A stretch of DNA of 64,000 bases from Archivesica marissinica. Lineage: Eukaryota; Mollusca; Bivalvia; Venerida; Vesicomyidae. The notes under the pieces were generated by a model, which had not been told where the DNA came from, searched no databases, and saw only the letters and a program-made list of their open reading frames with translations. Made by a program: the position numbers and the translations under genes. The first letter of the stretch is position 1; every line of letters begins with the position of its first letter. The stretch is taken from positions 20,963,263-21,027,262 of the forward strand of contig CM026391.1 in NCBI GenBank assembly GCA_014843695.1, given 5' to 3'. Positions 35,979 to 46,996 of the stretch are shown here, in pieces.

Positions 35979-36580
35979 AGACTGGTAGTGGACAGTATAT
36001 TTAGATAATAAATCATACAGACTGGTAGTGGATGGTATATTTAGATAATAAATCACACAGACTGGTAGTGGATGGTATATTTAGATAATAAATCACACAG
36101 ACTGGTAGTGTATGGTATATTTAGATAATAAATCACACAGACTGGTAGTGGATGGTATATTTGGATAATAAATCACACAGACTGGTAGTGGATGGTATAT
36201 TTAGATAATAAATCACACAGACTGGTAGTGTATGGTATATTTGGATAATAAATCACACAGCCTGGTAGTGTATGGTATATTTAGATAATAAATCATACAG
36301 ACTGGTAGTGGATGGTATATTTAGATAATAAATCACACAGACTGGTAGTGTATGGTATATTTAGATTAATAAATCACACAGACTGGTAGTGGATGGTATA
36401 TTTAGATTAATAAATTACACAGACTGGTAGTGTATGGTATATTTAGATAATAAATCACACAGCCTGGTAGTGTATGGTATATTTAGATAATAAATCATAC
36501 AGACTGGTAGTGTATGGTATATTTAGATAATAAATCACACAGACTGGTAGTGGATGGTATATTTAGATTAATAAATCACT
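35979..36580 (+). repeat. 40-bp minisatellite
   Basis: About 15 units of AGACTGGTAGTGGATGGTAT-ATTTAGATAATAAATCACAC, with GTGTATGG and ATTAATAAAT variants. Confidence 0.95.
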
Positions 36581-36980
36581 GTATTCTCAACATTCACACA
36601 GACTACTGCAACATTCCAAGCAGAAACTTAATACTCTACCAAGATGAAAAATAAAACTAGGTATACTTTAGACTGGAAATAACTCTAAATTTAACGACAT
36701 TAAATGCTATATAATTTAGGCAAAGAGTACATTAAAATGTCAACAGAAAGCACCACATGAGTGACGTTGACCCACAGCAAGGAAATCATTTACAATGTAC
36801 CTTAAAAGTCATCTTAACCAAAAACAGTTCATATTACTTTAAAATATATTCTTTACCATAAATTATAGTAGATTATTTGAATAGCAAACAATTTAAATTG
36901 ATTTCTATCCACAGAATGCTACAACATTGTTCGGAAGTCGAACAATAGAAATGTACTATGGTAAAACTCGTATCGTAATC
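36581..36980. other. Unassigned stretch
   Basis: AT-rich, no open frame or repeat of note. Confidence 0.45.
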
Positions 36981-37793
36981 AATGAGTGACATTGTTCGTT
37001 TTTCCTATTACCTCCCTTGGCAGATAAAGTCTGATTTATACCGAAATGTATATTGGTTCTTTTAGTTGGAATCCTTTGTTTTTACTGTTGTTCCCTAACC
37101 AGATGTTGCGGTATGATAAATGTCATTTTATCAAAATCATGTTAATTATTTGATAATATTTTATTACAGTAAAGTGTCCATATACGGTAGGCTATCTGTC
37201 AAGATTTAGCAACTATTAAATGAGAAAATTGTGCGCCACTTTGCATGTGATGCAAACAAAATCCGAGACGAATACGATAGCATGTGGTGCAAACAAAACC
37301 CGAGAGGAATACGATAGCATGTGGTGCAAACAAAACCCGAGAGGAATACGATATCATGTGGTGCAAACAAAACCCGAGAGGAATACGATAGCATGTGGTG
37401 CAAACAAAACCCGAGAGGAATACGATAGCATGTGGTGCAAACAAAACCCGAGAGGAATACGATATCATGTGGTGCAAACAAAACCCGAGAGGAATACGAT
37501 AGCATGTGGTGCAAACAAAACCCGAGAGGAATACGATAGCATGTGGTGCAAACAAAACCCGAGAGGAATACGATATCATGTGGTGCAAACAAAACCCGAG
37601 AGGAATACGATAGCATGTGGTGCAAACAAAACCCGAGACGAATACGATATCATGTGGTGCAAACAAAACCCGAGACAAATACGATAGCATGTGGTGCAAG
37701 GAAAACCCGAAACGAATACAGAGGAAACAAACTAAAAAACCTATCCTCCTTAAAGAGCATTCAAGGGGCAGTAACTCACCAATGTCTCTCATT
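36981..37793 (+). mobile_element. Dispersed repeat D, copy 3, with internal array
   Basis: Inverted ends AATGAGTGACATTG and CAATGTCTCTCATT; subterminal TTACCTCCCTTGGCAG and AAGGGGCAGTAACT. The interior is collinear with copies at 8839 and 13053, except that the single GTATGTGGTGCA-type block is expanded into about 12 tandem units (37252-37705). Confidence 0.75.
37252..37705 (+). repeat. 37-bp minisatellite inside repeat D copy 3
   Basis: About 12 units of AGCATGTGGTGCAAACAAAA-CCCGAGAGGAATACGAT, with every third unit carrying ATATCATG instead of ATAGCATG. Open frames on both strands are repeat artefacts. Confidence 0.93.
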
Positions 37794-37854
37794 TAGTGAG
37801 ACATTTTAATCTACTATGATGAATAACTGAATATTGTCATAAGATGGGTTTCTA

Positions 37855-38042
37855 ACAGATATGTTACCATCTACCTTAACACAGGGCGTAGGTGATGTTA
37901 TTATGACCCGTCTAACAGATATGTCACCATCTACCTTAACAAAGGGAGTAGGCAATGTTATTATGACCTATACAACAGATATGTCACCATCTACCTTAAC
38001 AAAGGGAGTAGGCAATGTTATTATGACCCATGCAACAGATGT
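37855..38042 (+). repeat. 60-bp tandem repeat, three copies
   Basis: Units share AACAGATATGTCACCATCTA-CCTTAACAAAGGGAGTAGGC-AATGTTATTATGACC. Confidence 0.93.
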
Positions 38043-38433
38043 CACAATCACTTAAAAGAAACAAAAGTTCAAATACAACTTTGCAATCAAATGCACCTAG
38101 ACAACAAAAACAAAAAGACATTATGTTGTCAACAATTTGCCAGTCCCTTTGATTGGTTGTTTGACATGCACAGATGCAGCAATTACATGCAACCTTTCTT
38201 GTTGACACGTGCTTGCAAAAACATATTTATCTTAGAAAATGAAGTGTTCTTTTCTTGCTAAGTTGTTTTTATTGCTCTTCTACCGGTACTTCTTTTGATG
38301 TAACTATGTTCAAATTGCCTAGTTACGTGCAAACAAGATGAACAACTTGTCACGAGTTGAACAGTAACTTATATCGCTGCCGTCTAACCACACCCACACC
38401 CACACCCACACCCACACACTTAATTGTAGTCTA
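38043..38433. other. Mostly unassigned; short (CCCACA)5
   Basis: The only structure seen is a run of five CCCACA units at about 38388-38418, just before a SINE tail. Confidence 0.5.
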
Positions 38434-38513
38434 TACAAATTTATTTTAGCTCCATTGTGAAACAAGTTCTTACACATTAGCTCAATGTCTTTCGAGACCT
38501 CATTCCTGATGGA

Positions 38514-38776
38514 TTATGTTATATTTCGGCTTTTACGCCTGCATCAGCACCATTTTGGGCTATATTGCCGGCGGGCAGTTTACCTAACAACACCTTTCCT
38601 GGGCAGGCTCCAACAGTTAACCAGTGCTTGGGTGCACCAACCTCCGTAAGAAACTGCCAACTTGTTCATATAAATGAGACACGGTCTGAGCGGGGCTCGA
38701 ACCCGTGACCATCAGTGATGATAGGTTACAGTGGTATATAAGTCAACGACCGTAACCACTCGACCACGGAGGCGGA
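38514..38776 (-). mobile_element. SINE family B nested in SINE family A
   Basis: Head CTCCGTGGTCGAGTGGTTAC at the right, tail AAAGCCGAAATATAACATAA at the left. Flanked by the exact 15-bp duplication CTCATTCCTGATGGA (38499-38513, 38777-38791), which is host family-A sequence. Confidence 0.93.
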
Positions 38777-38845
38777 CTCATTCCTGATGGAATCCATCAG
38801 CTTGACACCATGATGGAGAGAGAAAAGATGCAATGTGGAATTTAA

Positions 38846-39078
38846 CCCTTTCAACACCAAGTAACTCACATGGACTGGTCCATGATATTCATAAACCAAT
38901 AAATGAATCAGAAAATCACATTTGGACAAGTTCATTTATCAAAATGGGTAATTATGTCTAAAAATAGTCAAATCACTGGCAAAATGTGCAGATCCTGATG
39001 AGACGGCTCGTCATGAGCCGGCTCATCTGGATCTACACTTTTTGTAAGCCTATTTAGAGGTCTGTGGTGTTGAAAGGG
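38846..39078 (+). mobile_element. TTAA-type MITE family 1 nested in SINE family A
   Basis: Perfect 14-bp inverted ends CCCTTTCAACACCA, flanked by TTAA on both sides (38842-38845, 39079-39082). The empty site in other family-A SINEs reads GGAATTTAA with a single TTAA, confirming target duplication. TTAA specificity indicates piggyBac mobilisation. Confidence 0.92.
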
Positions 39079-39312
39079 TTAAGTGTCTTGCCTAAAGGCA
39101 CAATTGTAATGGCTACAGCTGGGCGTGAACTCCGGGCCTCTCACACCTGAAGTGAATGCTATACCACTGCGTGATCAGGGTGATCAGGACATCGATACCC
39201 ACATACTTATGGGCATCTCCTTGGTAAACATGCAGGTGATAAAATCTGATATGACAGAAATCAATGGTAGTTATAGTGGCTCCTCCCCCTAAGCTATATA
39301 TATATATATATA

Positions 39313-39390
39313 TATATATGTTGGTGAATGATGAATCAACACATAAAATGGTTATATGATCCATGATTCATCATTCACCAACATATATAT
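39313..39390. repeat. Perfect hairpin between (AT)n tracts
   Basis: Arms of about 26 bp (ATGTTGGTGAATGATGAATCA and complement) around a ~25-nt loop, preceded by a (TA)n run. Another (TA)n run sits at 39458-39472. Confidence 0.85.
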
Positions 39391-39544
39391 TTGCTCTGGA
39401 ACACAATTGAGCACTCTGTTTTGGGTTTATGCTGACTCTTTGCATCATTGAATTTATATATATATATATATATACCCCTCTATTATGAATGCACTCCCCC
39501 TGATACCCCTGATGGCTGCTTCCCGTCCCTTTGATAGCTGTTCA

Positions 39545-39735
39545 GCCCCCTGATACCGGCACAGTCCCTGAAGACTGTTCCCCCACTGATTGCTGTTCAG
39601 CCCCCTGATACCGGCACAGTCCCTGAAGACTGTTCCCCCACTGATTGCTGTTCAGCCCCCTGATACCGGCACAGTCCCTGAAGACTGTTCCCCCACTGAT
39701 TGCTGTTCAGCCCCCTGATACCAGCTCAGTCCCTG
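39545..39735 (+). repeat. 58-bp tandem repeat, about three copies
   Basis: Units of CCCCCTGATACCGGCACAGT-CCCTGAAGACTGTTCCCCCA-CTGATTGCTGTTCAG. Confidence 0.92.
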
Positions 39736-39779
39736 AAGACTGTTCCCCAACAGACGGCTGTGTATTCACTGATACCAGC

Positions 39780-40370
39780 TACCCCCTGATGGCTGAACAA
39801 CTCCCCACCAATAGCTGCTCACCCCCTGATACCTGCTCACCCACCTGATACCTGCACACCCACCTGATACCTGCTCACTCCCGATACCTGCTCACCCACC
39901 TGATACCTGCTCACCCATCTGATACCTGCTCACTCCTGATACCTGCTCACCCACCTGATACCTGCTCACTCCCGATACCTGCTCACCCACCTGATACCTG
40001 CTCACTCCCGATACCTGCTCACCCACCCGATACCTGCTCACCCACCTGATACCTGCTCACCCACCCGATTCCTGCTCACTCCTGATACCTGCTCACCCAC
40101 CTGATACCTGCTCACCCACCTGATACCGCTCACCCACCTGATACCTGCTCACCCACCTGATACCTGCTCACCCACCTGATACCTGCTCACCCACCTGATT
40201 CCTGCTCACCCACCTGATACCTGCTCACCCCCTGATTCCTGCTCACCCCCGATTCCTGCTCACCCACCTGATACCTGCTCACCCCCGATTCCTGCTCACC
40301 CACCTGATATCCCTTTATTGGCTGCCGACCCCCTTATGCATGCTCTCTCCCTGATACCTGCTCATCCATT
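39780..40370 (+). repeat. ~19-bp minisatellite
   Basis: About 30 units of GATACCTGCTCACCCACCT, with shortened CACTCCC and CACCCCC variants, decaying at both ends. Confidence 0.93.
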
Positions 40371-40478
40371 AAATCAGAAAACGCATGGAATCGCTTCTAT
40401 ACCTCAACAATTTTAAGGGGGAACATGCACTCAGACCCCCGAGATTGCCTCGGTTGAAATTTACCTCTGGCTACGGTA

Positions 40479-40830
40479 CTGGTGCAACTAGCATTTATAA
40501 CTAGCTGATACGGGACATTTTCATTAAATAATGTATATAAAAGACCATTAGAGACAACAAAAATAATAATATTAATTAAAATGGATCAACTGCAGTAAAT
40601 TCTGGTTCTTCAACAAGGTCTCTCAAACAAAATGTTTGAGCATAGATACATTGTTTGGTGCAACTAGCATTTATAACTAGCTGATATGCGACATTTTCAT
40701 TATAAAATGTATATAAAAGACCAGTAGAGAATTTTTATTTAATAAAAAAAAAAAAAAAAAAATTAAAAATTATATTAATTAAACTGGATCAACGGCAGTA
40801 AATTCTGATCCTTCAACCGGGCCTTCAATA
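40479..40830 (+). repeat. ~177-bp tandem duplication
   Basis: Both copies begin GGTGCAACTAGCATTTATAA-CTAGCTGATA and contain AATGTATATAAAAGACCA and GGATCAAC-GCAGTAAATTCTG. The second copy has gained a poly(A) stretch of about 19. Confidence 0.85.
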
Positions 40831-40994
40831 AATATAGTTGGGATTAAATTTACCTTCAACTTTATACAATAATATGCAGATTGATCGGTTGTATACAGCC
40901 CCTGGGGCAAGAAACATGTGCTTATTGTCTCTACAATCACATAAACAACTTCTACTTTAATTAAGAAATGACAGTGCAGATGAGCTAAGACATT

Positions 40995-41385
40995 TAACCC
41001 TTAAAATGCTGAATAAATTGGACGGAATGTGCAAGCAACACAGATCCAGATCAGCCGTGGCAGCGATCAGGATCTACGTTGTTTACTATTCAGCCAAGAG
41101 GCTTAGCTCCACTATCCGAATAGCAAACAACATAGAGCCAGGTCAGACGGCACCTGACCTATGCTGTTTGAAAAATCAACTTTAGTTGAGACCTCATTCC
41201 TGATGGAAACCATCACCACGAGTGAGAGAGAAGAGGCAACGTGGAATTTAAATGCCTTGCCTAAGGACACAATCATAACAGCTCCAGCGGAGCTCGAACT
41301 TCAGGCCTTTCGCACCTGAAGCGAACGTGCACCATTGCGCTATCACGACTTCCACAACTTTAGTTGAGATTAGCGGGATAAGTCC
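40995..41385 (+). mobile_element. TTAA-type MITE family 2, interrupted by a SINE
   Basis: TTAACCC at the left, then CACAGATCCAGATCAGCCGT, ACTATTCAGCCAAGAGGC and TATGCTGTTTG. The element continues after the SINE as ATTAGCGGG. The right TTAA end is degraded. Confidence 0.78.
41192..41354 (-). mobile_element. SINE family A inserted in MITE family 2
   Basis: Minus-strand copy lacking the 3' tail beyond GGAATGAGG. Exact 15-bp duplication CAACTTTAGTTGAGA on both sides (41177-41191, 41355-41369), which is MITE family-2 sequence. Confidence 0.88.
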
Positions 41386-41639
41386 ACGTTTATGAAATAT
41401 CAGAATAAATAATGCTCAGCCGCCACATGGAGATCAGGACACTCCATCAGAAAATGAGAATGATTTCTTGGTCCAGATGCCACATGGATGACCCCAAAGA
41501 CTGACAGGTTAATCTGCACCAACTATCCACTAGCCAGCGGGATAGTTTCCTGACTTGAAAGAATTCGACGCCCCACCCCGACAACAGTGTCAGAGGAGCA
41601 AGTGATTTGAAGGCAAAAACCATAACAACTTGGCTCGTG

Positions 41640-41840
41640 GAAGTTGTGATAGCGCAGTGGATGCGCATTCGCTTCAGATGCGAAAGGTTCGGAGTTTGAG
41701 CCCTGCTGGAGCCATCACTATTGTGCACTTAGGCAAGGCATTTAAATTCCACGTTGCCTCGGAATGAGGTCTCGAGAGTGATTAATATAAGTTATAAGAA
41801 CTTGTTTCGCAATCAAGCTAAAATAAATTTGTATAAACAT
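41640..41840 (+). mobile_element. SINE family A
   Basis: Head GTTGTGATAGCGCAGTGGAT and GGTTCGGAGTTTGAGCC, body TTAGGCAAGGCATTTAAATT, tail GAGAGTGATTAATATAAG and GCTAAAATAAATTTGTATA. A short internal deletion removes the TCTCTCCCTC segment. Confidence 0.85.
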
Positions 41841-42063
41841 CATCAATCATAAATATCATAAACAAGGGTGATCGAACGTGCAGTCCCTACCTGTTAAGAA
41901 CTGTACCATTGACACATTGTCTAGTTCTTTATTTTCAAAGTCAATATCTAGCACATACTAGAAGCCATTGCCAAATAACACATGTTGGATTGTGGTGTTA
42001 CATCAAGTCATACAGAAATATGCAAAATGTCAGCTTTAGAAATGTTAGATCAATGTCCAACTT

Positions 42064-42180
42064 TTAACCTTTCAAGTCACAATTTATCTATAACTCAATT
42101 CACAAGGCGGGTCCAGATCAGCAGCAGAGTAACGGCCACATCTGATCAGGTTCTAATTTATTCGCTATTTAGCCAATGTT
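42064..42180 (+). mobile_element. TTAA-type MITE family 2, fragment
   Basis: TTAACCTTTC, then GTCCAGATCAGCAGCAGAGT and TTCGCTATTTAGCCAATGTT, interrupted at the right by the 49-bp repeats. Confidence 0.7.
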
Positions 42181-42329
42181 GGGACTCTCAATTCACAAGG
42201 CGTGTCAGTGGTCCAGTGGTTAACCTGTTGGGACTCTCAATTCACAAGGCGTGTCAGTGGTGCAGTGGTTAACCTGTTGGGACTCTCAATTCACAAGACG
42301 GGTCAGTGGTCCAGTGGTTAACCTGCTGG
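42181..42329 (+). repeat. 49-bp triplication mixing MITE and SINE sequence
   Basis: Three units of GGGACTCTCAATTCACAAGG-CGTGTCAGTGGTCCAGTGGT-TAACCTGTT at 42181, 42230 and 42279. The TCAATTCACAAGGCG part also occurs in the adjacent MITE (42095). The GTCCAGTGGTTAAC part is the SINE family-C box A. Confidence 0.85.
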
Positions 42330-42545
42330 GACTGCAAAACCAGGGATTGCAGGTTCAATCCCCTGTCTGACACAAATAATATGAACAGTTGTTGTGATGG
42401 GAGCTATAAATCTAGGTTTCCTGTATTGGTGCCATACACCAGACATGTAAAAGAACAAGGGATGGCTCTGTATCGTGCACCATCCACTAACAAATACTAA
42501 CTTCTGGAGGTGTTGCTCTCGATTAACCAGGGGCATAAATAAATG
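42300..42545 (+). mobile_element. tRNA-derived SINE, family C
   Basis: Box A GTCCAGTGGTTAACCTGC, box B GCAGGTTCAATCCCCTGTCT, then TGATGGGAGCTATAAATCTA, matching the body order of 13586-13861 with many substitutions, and a TAAATAAATG end. Confidence 0.8.
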
Positions 42546-42584
42546 TATAATAACCCCCCTCCCCCAAAAATAATAATTCTTTAA

Positions 42585-42801
42585 CCCTTTGCCTGCTGAA
42601 TAAATAAAATCACATTTGCAAACAACATAGATCCAGATCAGCTGCAGAGTAACGCCGCATCTGATCAGGATCTAATTTATTTGCTATTTAGCCAAGTGTT
42701 TTCGATCCACTATCCAAACAACATAGAGCTGTCTGATCTGTCTGATCTGGCTCTATGCTGTTTGCAAAAGTGATTTTTAGATGCCTCTAGAGTGCAAAGG
42801 G
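42585..42801. mobile_element. TTAA-type MITE family 2, intact ends
   Basis: Inverted ends CCCTTTGC and GCAAAGGG, flanked by TTAA at 42581-42584 and 42802-42805. The interior has ACATAGATCCAGATCAGCTG and CTCTATGCTGTTTGCAAAAG. Confidence 0.88.
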
Positions 42802-43089
42802 TTAATAATCAAAACAACAGAAAAGTTAAGTGTAATGGATTAATGCATTTTGTTTTACTAAATCTCACATGTTAGGATGTTCTCTACTTACTGTAGTAAT
42901 GTACAAACATGATTCATTTTAAAACTATATTTAACATGTACATACAATTTTATTGCTACACACTTTTCCGCTGCATTAACTTCAAACATTTCATCATGTA
43001 TGTGATGGAAATTGAAGCAATTTATATTATATATAAGATTTAGCCAATTAAGTAATATTTGTTTGGTAGGTGCAGTACTCCCCCCCCCC

Positions 43090-44225
43090 CCCATAATTGC
43101 TTGGTAGGTGTGGCACCCCTGGACGAGACAATGGTGTACATAATTATGCTTGGTAGGTGTGGCACCCCTGGACGAGACAATGGTGTACATAATTATGCTT
43201 GGTAGGTGTGGCACCCCTGGAACAGACAATGGTGTACATAATTATGCTTGGTAGGTGTGGCACCCCTGGAACAGACAATGGTGTACATAATTATGCTTGG
43301 TAGGTGTGGCACCCCTGGACGAGACAATGGTGTACATAATTATGCTTGGTAGGTGTGGCACCCCTGGAACAGACAATGGTGTACATAATTATGCTTGGTA
43401 GGTGTGGCACCCCTGAATGACACAATGGTGTACATAATTATGCTTGGTAGGTGTGGCACCCCTGAATGACACAATGGTGTACATAATTATGCTTGGTAGG
43501 TGTGGCACCCCTGGACGAGACAATGGTGCACATAATTATGCTTGGTAGGTGTGGCACCCCTGGAACAGACAATGGTGCACATAATTATGCTTGGTAGGTG
43601 TGGCACCCCTGGACGAGACAATGGTGCACATAATTGTTTGGTAGGTGTGGCACCCCTGGACGAGACAATGGTGCACATAATTGTTTGGTAGGTGTGGCAC
43701 CCCTGGACGAGACAATGGTGCACATAATTATGCTTGGTAGGTGTGGCACCCCTGGACGAGACAATGGTGCACATAATTATGCTTGGTAGGTGTGGCACCC
43801 CTGGACGAGACAAATGGTGCACATAATTGTTTGGTAGGTGTGGCACCCCTGGACGAGACAATGGTGCACATAATTGTTTGGTAGGTGTGGCACCCCTGGA
43901 CGAGACAATGGTGTACATAATTATGCTTGGTAGGTGTGGCACCCCTGGACGAGACAAATGGTGCACATAATTGTTTGGTAGGTGTGGCACCCCTGGACGA
44001 GACAATGGTGTACATAATTGTTTGGTAGGTGTGGCAACCCTGGAACAGACAGACGATGGTGCACATAATTATGTTTGGTAGGTGTGGCACCCCTGGAAGA
44101 GACAACGGTGTACATAATTGTTTGGTAGGTGTGGCACCCCTGGACGAGACAATGGTGTACATAATTGTTTGGTAGGTGTGGCACCCCTGGACGAGACAAA
44201 TGGTGCACATAATTGTTTGGTGGGG
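43090..44225 (+). repeat. 46-49-bp minisatellite
   Basis: About 23 units of GGTAGGTGTGGCACCCCTGG-ACGAGACAATGGTGTACATA-ATTATGCTT. A shorter ATTGTTT form becomes frequent rightwards. A run of C (43080-43092) precedes it. Confidence 0.94.
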
Positions 44226-44548
44226 TAGGAAGAGACAGAAATGGCGGGACCAACCATGATGTTTTAATTGACTGCAACACTGGAAGAGATGATGGTGCAC
44301 ATAAATAGTCTGTGGTTAAACCTGTGGCCCATTGAACTGTCTCTATCTTGTACAATGAGGTAGGTATAAATGTATATCACAGAGTACAAAAATGAATACC
44401 TTAGAGCCAATTTACCATTGTACTAAAGTTAAATGTCAGTTTGCAAATCCTATAACTTTAAATTTACATGACAAACTATAGACCATTCAAACAGTTTTAT
44501 TCTATTCAAACGTTGAAAAATGATGTTTCTGAAAATGTATAGGACTAT

Positions 44549-45012
44549 GTGTTTACATTGTATAATGTAATGCTGGATCATTGTATAATATTATATTACA
44601 TTACTGTACATGCTCGACTATAACACGTGTTTACATTGTATAATGTAATGCTGGATCATTGTATAATATTATATTACATTACTGTACATGCTCGACTATA
44701 ACACGTGTTTACATTGTATAATGTAATGCTGGATCATTGTATAATATTATATTACTGTACATACTTGCCTATAACACGTGTTTACATTGTATAATGTAAT
44801 GCTGGATCATTGTATAATATTATATTACATTACCGTACATACTTGCCTATAACACGTGTTTACATTGTATAATGTAATGCTGGATCATTGTATAATATTA
44901 TATTACATTACCGTACATACTTGCCTATAACATGTGTTTACATTGTATAATGTAATGCTGGATCATTGTATAATATTATATTACATTACTGTACATACTT
45001 GCCTATAACACG
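44549..45012 (+). repeat. 78-bp tandem repeat, six copies
   Basis: Units of GTGTTTACATTGTATAATGT-AATGCTGGATCATTGTATAA-TATTATATTACATTACTGTA. The third lacks the ACATT block. Confidence 0.94.
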
Positions 45013-45049
45013 TGTTTCTTATAACCAGATTATGGCCTCAAAGTGGTTT

Positions 45050-45625
45050 CCATTTAGCTATGAAACAGTGGAAAACCATTTAGCTATGAAACAGTGGAAA
45101 ACCATTTAGCTATGAAACAATGGAAAACCATTTAGCTATGAAACAATGGAAAACCATTTAGCTATGAAACAATGGAAAACCATTTAGCTATGAAACAATG
45201 GAAAACCATTTAGCTATGAAACAATGGAAAACCATTTAGCTATGAAACAGTGGAAAACCATTTAGCTATGAAACAGTGGAAAACCATTTAGCTATGAAAC
45301 AATGGAAAACCATTTAGCTATGAAACAATGGAAAACCATTTAGCTATGAAACAGTGGAAAACCATTTAGCTATGAAACAGTGGAAAACCATTTAGCTATG
45401 AAACAATGGAAAACCATTTAGCTATGAAACAATGGAAAACCATTTAGCTATGAAACAATGGAAAACCATTTAGCTATGAAACAATGGAAAACCATTTAGC
45501 TATGAAACAATGGAAAACCATTTAGCTATGAAACAATGGAAAACCATTTAGCTATGAAACAATGGAAAACCATTTAGCTATGAAACAATGGAAAACCATT
45601 TAGCTATGAAACGGTGGAAAAGGAG
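45050..45625 (+). repeat. 26-bp minisatellite
   Basis: About 22 near-identical units of AAACCATTTAGCTATGAAAC-AATGGA, with an AGTGGA variant at regular blocks. Confidence 0.95.
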
Positions 45626-45674
45626 TGAGCATATCTACCATAGATACATGAGATTCTGTCACATTTTTTTAAAA

Positions 45675-45820
45675 AACTTTATTTATTCTACAACGATTGC
45701 GTTTAACAACTTATATTAATCACTCTCGTTGGCTCAGATGAAACCGTATATGTGGTCATTCGTGTGGGAGGAAACCGGAGTACCCGGAGAAACCTACATG
45801 TCCGATCTGGCGACCATCGC
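45675..45820 (-). mobile_element. SINE family E, 3' part
   Basis: Reverse complement of the body and tail of the copy at 54005: GGTACTCCGGTTTCCTCCCA-CACGAATGACCACATA and GAGAGTGATTAATATAAGTT. The head is missing. Confidence 0.8.
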
Positions 45821-45914
45821 TATGAATGTTGATTTGGTCACTACATTGTCAATGTTTATGGTATTGGTGATGGGGTCAAGAGCATGTAACATTAAGAATA
45901 TCGAGCTACAAATA

Positions 45915-46120
45915 TAAAATAGTTCAGAAAATGAAAAAAAAACGCGGTATAAAATAGTTCAGAAAATGAAAAAAAAACGCGGTATAAAATAGTTCAGAAA
46001 ATGGAGAAAAAAATGCGGTATAAAATAGTTCAGAAAATGAAAGAAAAAACGCGGTATAAAATAGTTCAGAAAATGAAATAAACGCGGTATAAAATAGTTC
46101 AGAAAATGAACAAAAACACG
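45915..46120 (+). repeat. ~35-bp tandem repeat, six copies
   Basis: Units of GGTATAAAATAGTTCAGAAA-ATGAAAAAAAAACGC with variable A-run length. Confidence 0.93.
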
Positions 46121-46749
46121 GGTTTAATATGTACCTTAGAAGTTGACTCAAGGAACATCTGGAGCTTCCAGCAATCAGCAAGATCTTTGTAACTCCCAAG
46201 CTTAGAACATTTATGCATATTGCTACTTTAAAAATAAAACAAACTGTAAATATTGTTTCTTTCTTAATTGCAGTCCATTTGAAATTGAACAAATTGATTT
46301 GTTTCATTCAGTGTATGATCAAATTATATCATATTATTTAACACATTCTATTTCACTGATAAAACATCCTCTATTTTATTAGAAAGCATTAAATAAATAT
46401 CTTTATTACAATACTAGTATGGCTATACCACATCCAGTTTAATTAAACTTTTAAAAATAATGAAAATCGTTGAATGTCATAAGGCAAATGCATTTTAAAC
46501 TGTATACGATACAATATTCATTCCTCATCTAATTTTTAACTTCTAAAATCACAGGTTTATAGTAGAGGCACACAATTATATTTAAAGTTGCACAATAAAC
46601 CACAACATTAAGTCCAGCCGACTAAATATCATTAAACTGAAAACCACAAGTCAACCGGCTGTCAATTTATACAAATCATTCTGATAAGCCAGTAGTGAAA
46701 CACAATTGACTGACTGAACATTCTTATATAATTGTCAATGACAGATTAC
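46121..46749. other. Unassigned stretch
   Basis: AT-rich sequence without recognisable repeat, transposon end or exon. Confidence 0.45.
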
Positions 46750-46996
46750 CCCTTTCAACACTACTAACTTCTAAATAGGTTTACAAAAAGTGTAGATCCG
46801 GCTCGGCAGGATCTGCACTTTTTGCCAGTAATGTTTAGAAAAAATTACCTATTTTGATAAATGAACTGGTCCAAATGTAATTTTCTTATTCATTTATTGG
46901 CCCAAAAATATCAAGCACCAGTCCATGTCAGTTACTTGGTGTTGAATGGGTTAATATCAAGCACCAGTCCATGTCAGTTACTTGGTGTTGAATGGA
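46750..46996 (-). mobile_element. TTAA-type MITE family 1 with duplicated right end
   Basis: CCCTTTCAACACTA at the left; the interior is the reverse orientation of 38846-39078. The right end GTTACTTGGTGTTGAATGGG-TTAA is followed immediately by a second 46-bp copy ending ATGGATTAA (46951-47000). Confidence 0.82.

Larger units (their letters stand above)
38434..39180 (-). mobile_element. SINE family A, interrupted by two later insertions
   Basis: Minus-strand SINE with head at the right (GTGGTATAGCATTCACTTCA, GGCCCGGAGTTCACG) and tail at the left (AGCTAAAATAAATTTGTATA-like). Removing the SINE at 38514-38776 and the MITE at 38846-39078 restores collinearity with the family-A copies at 41192 and 54673. 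Confidence 0.85.

Noticed and set aside
38388..38418. Telomere-like (CCCACA)n
   Set aside because: Only five units, not the TTAGGG motif expected for molluscs, and interior to the sequence. A plain microsatellite.
43090..45625. CRISPR array
   Set aside because: Regular units here are direct tandem repeats with no unique spacers, and the genome is eukaryotic. The same holds for all other arrays in the window.
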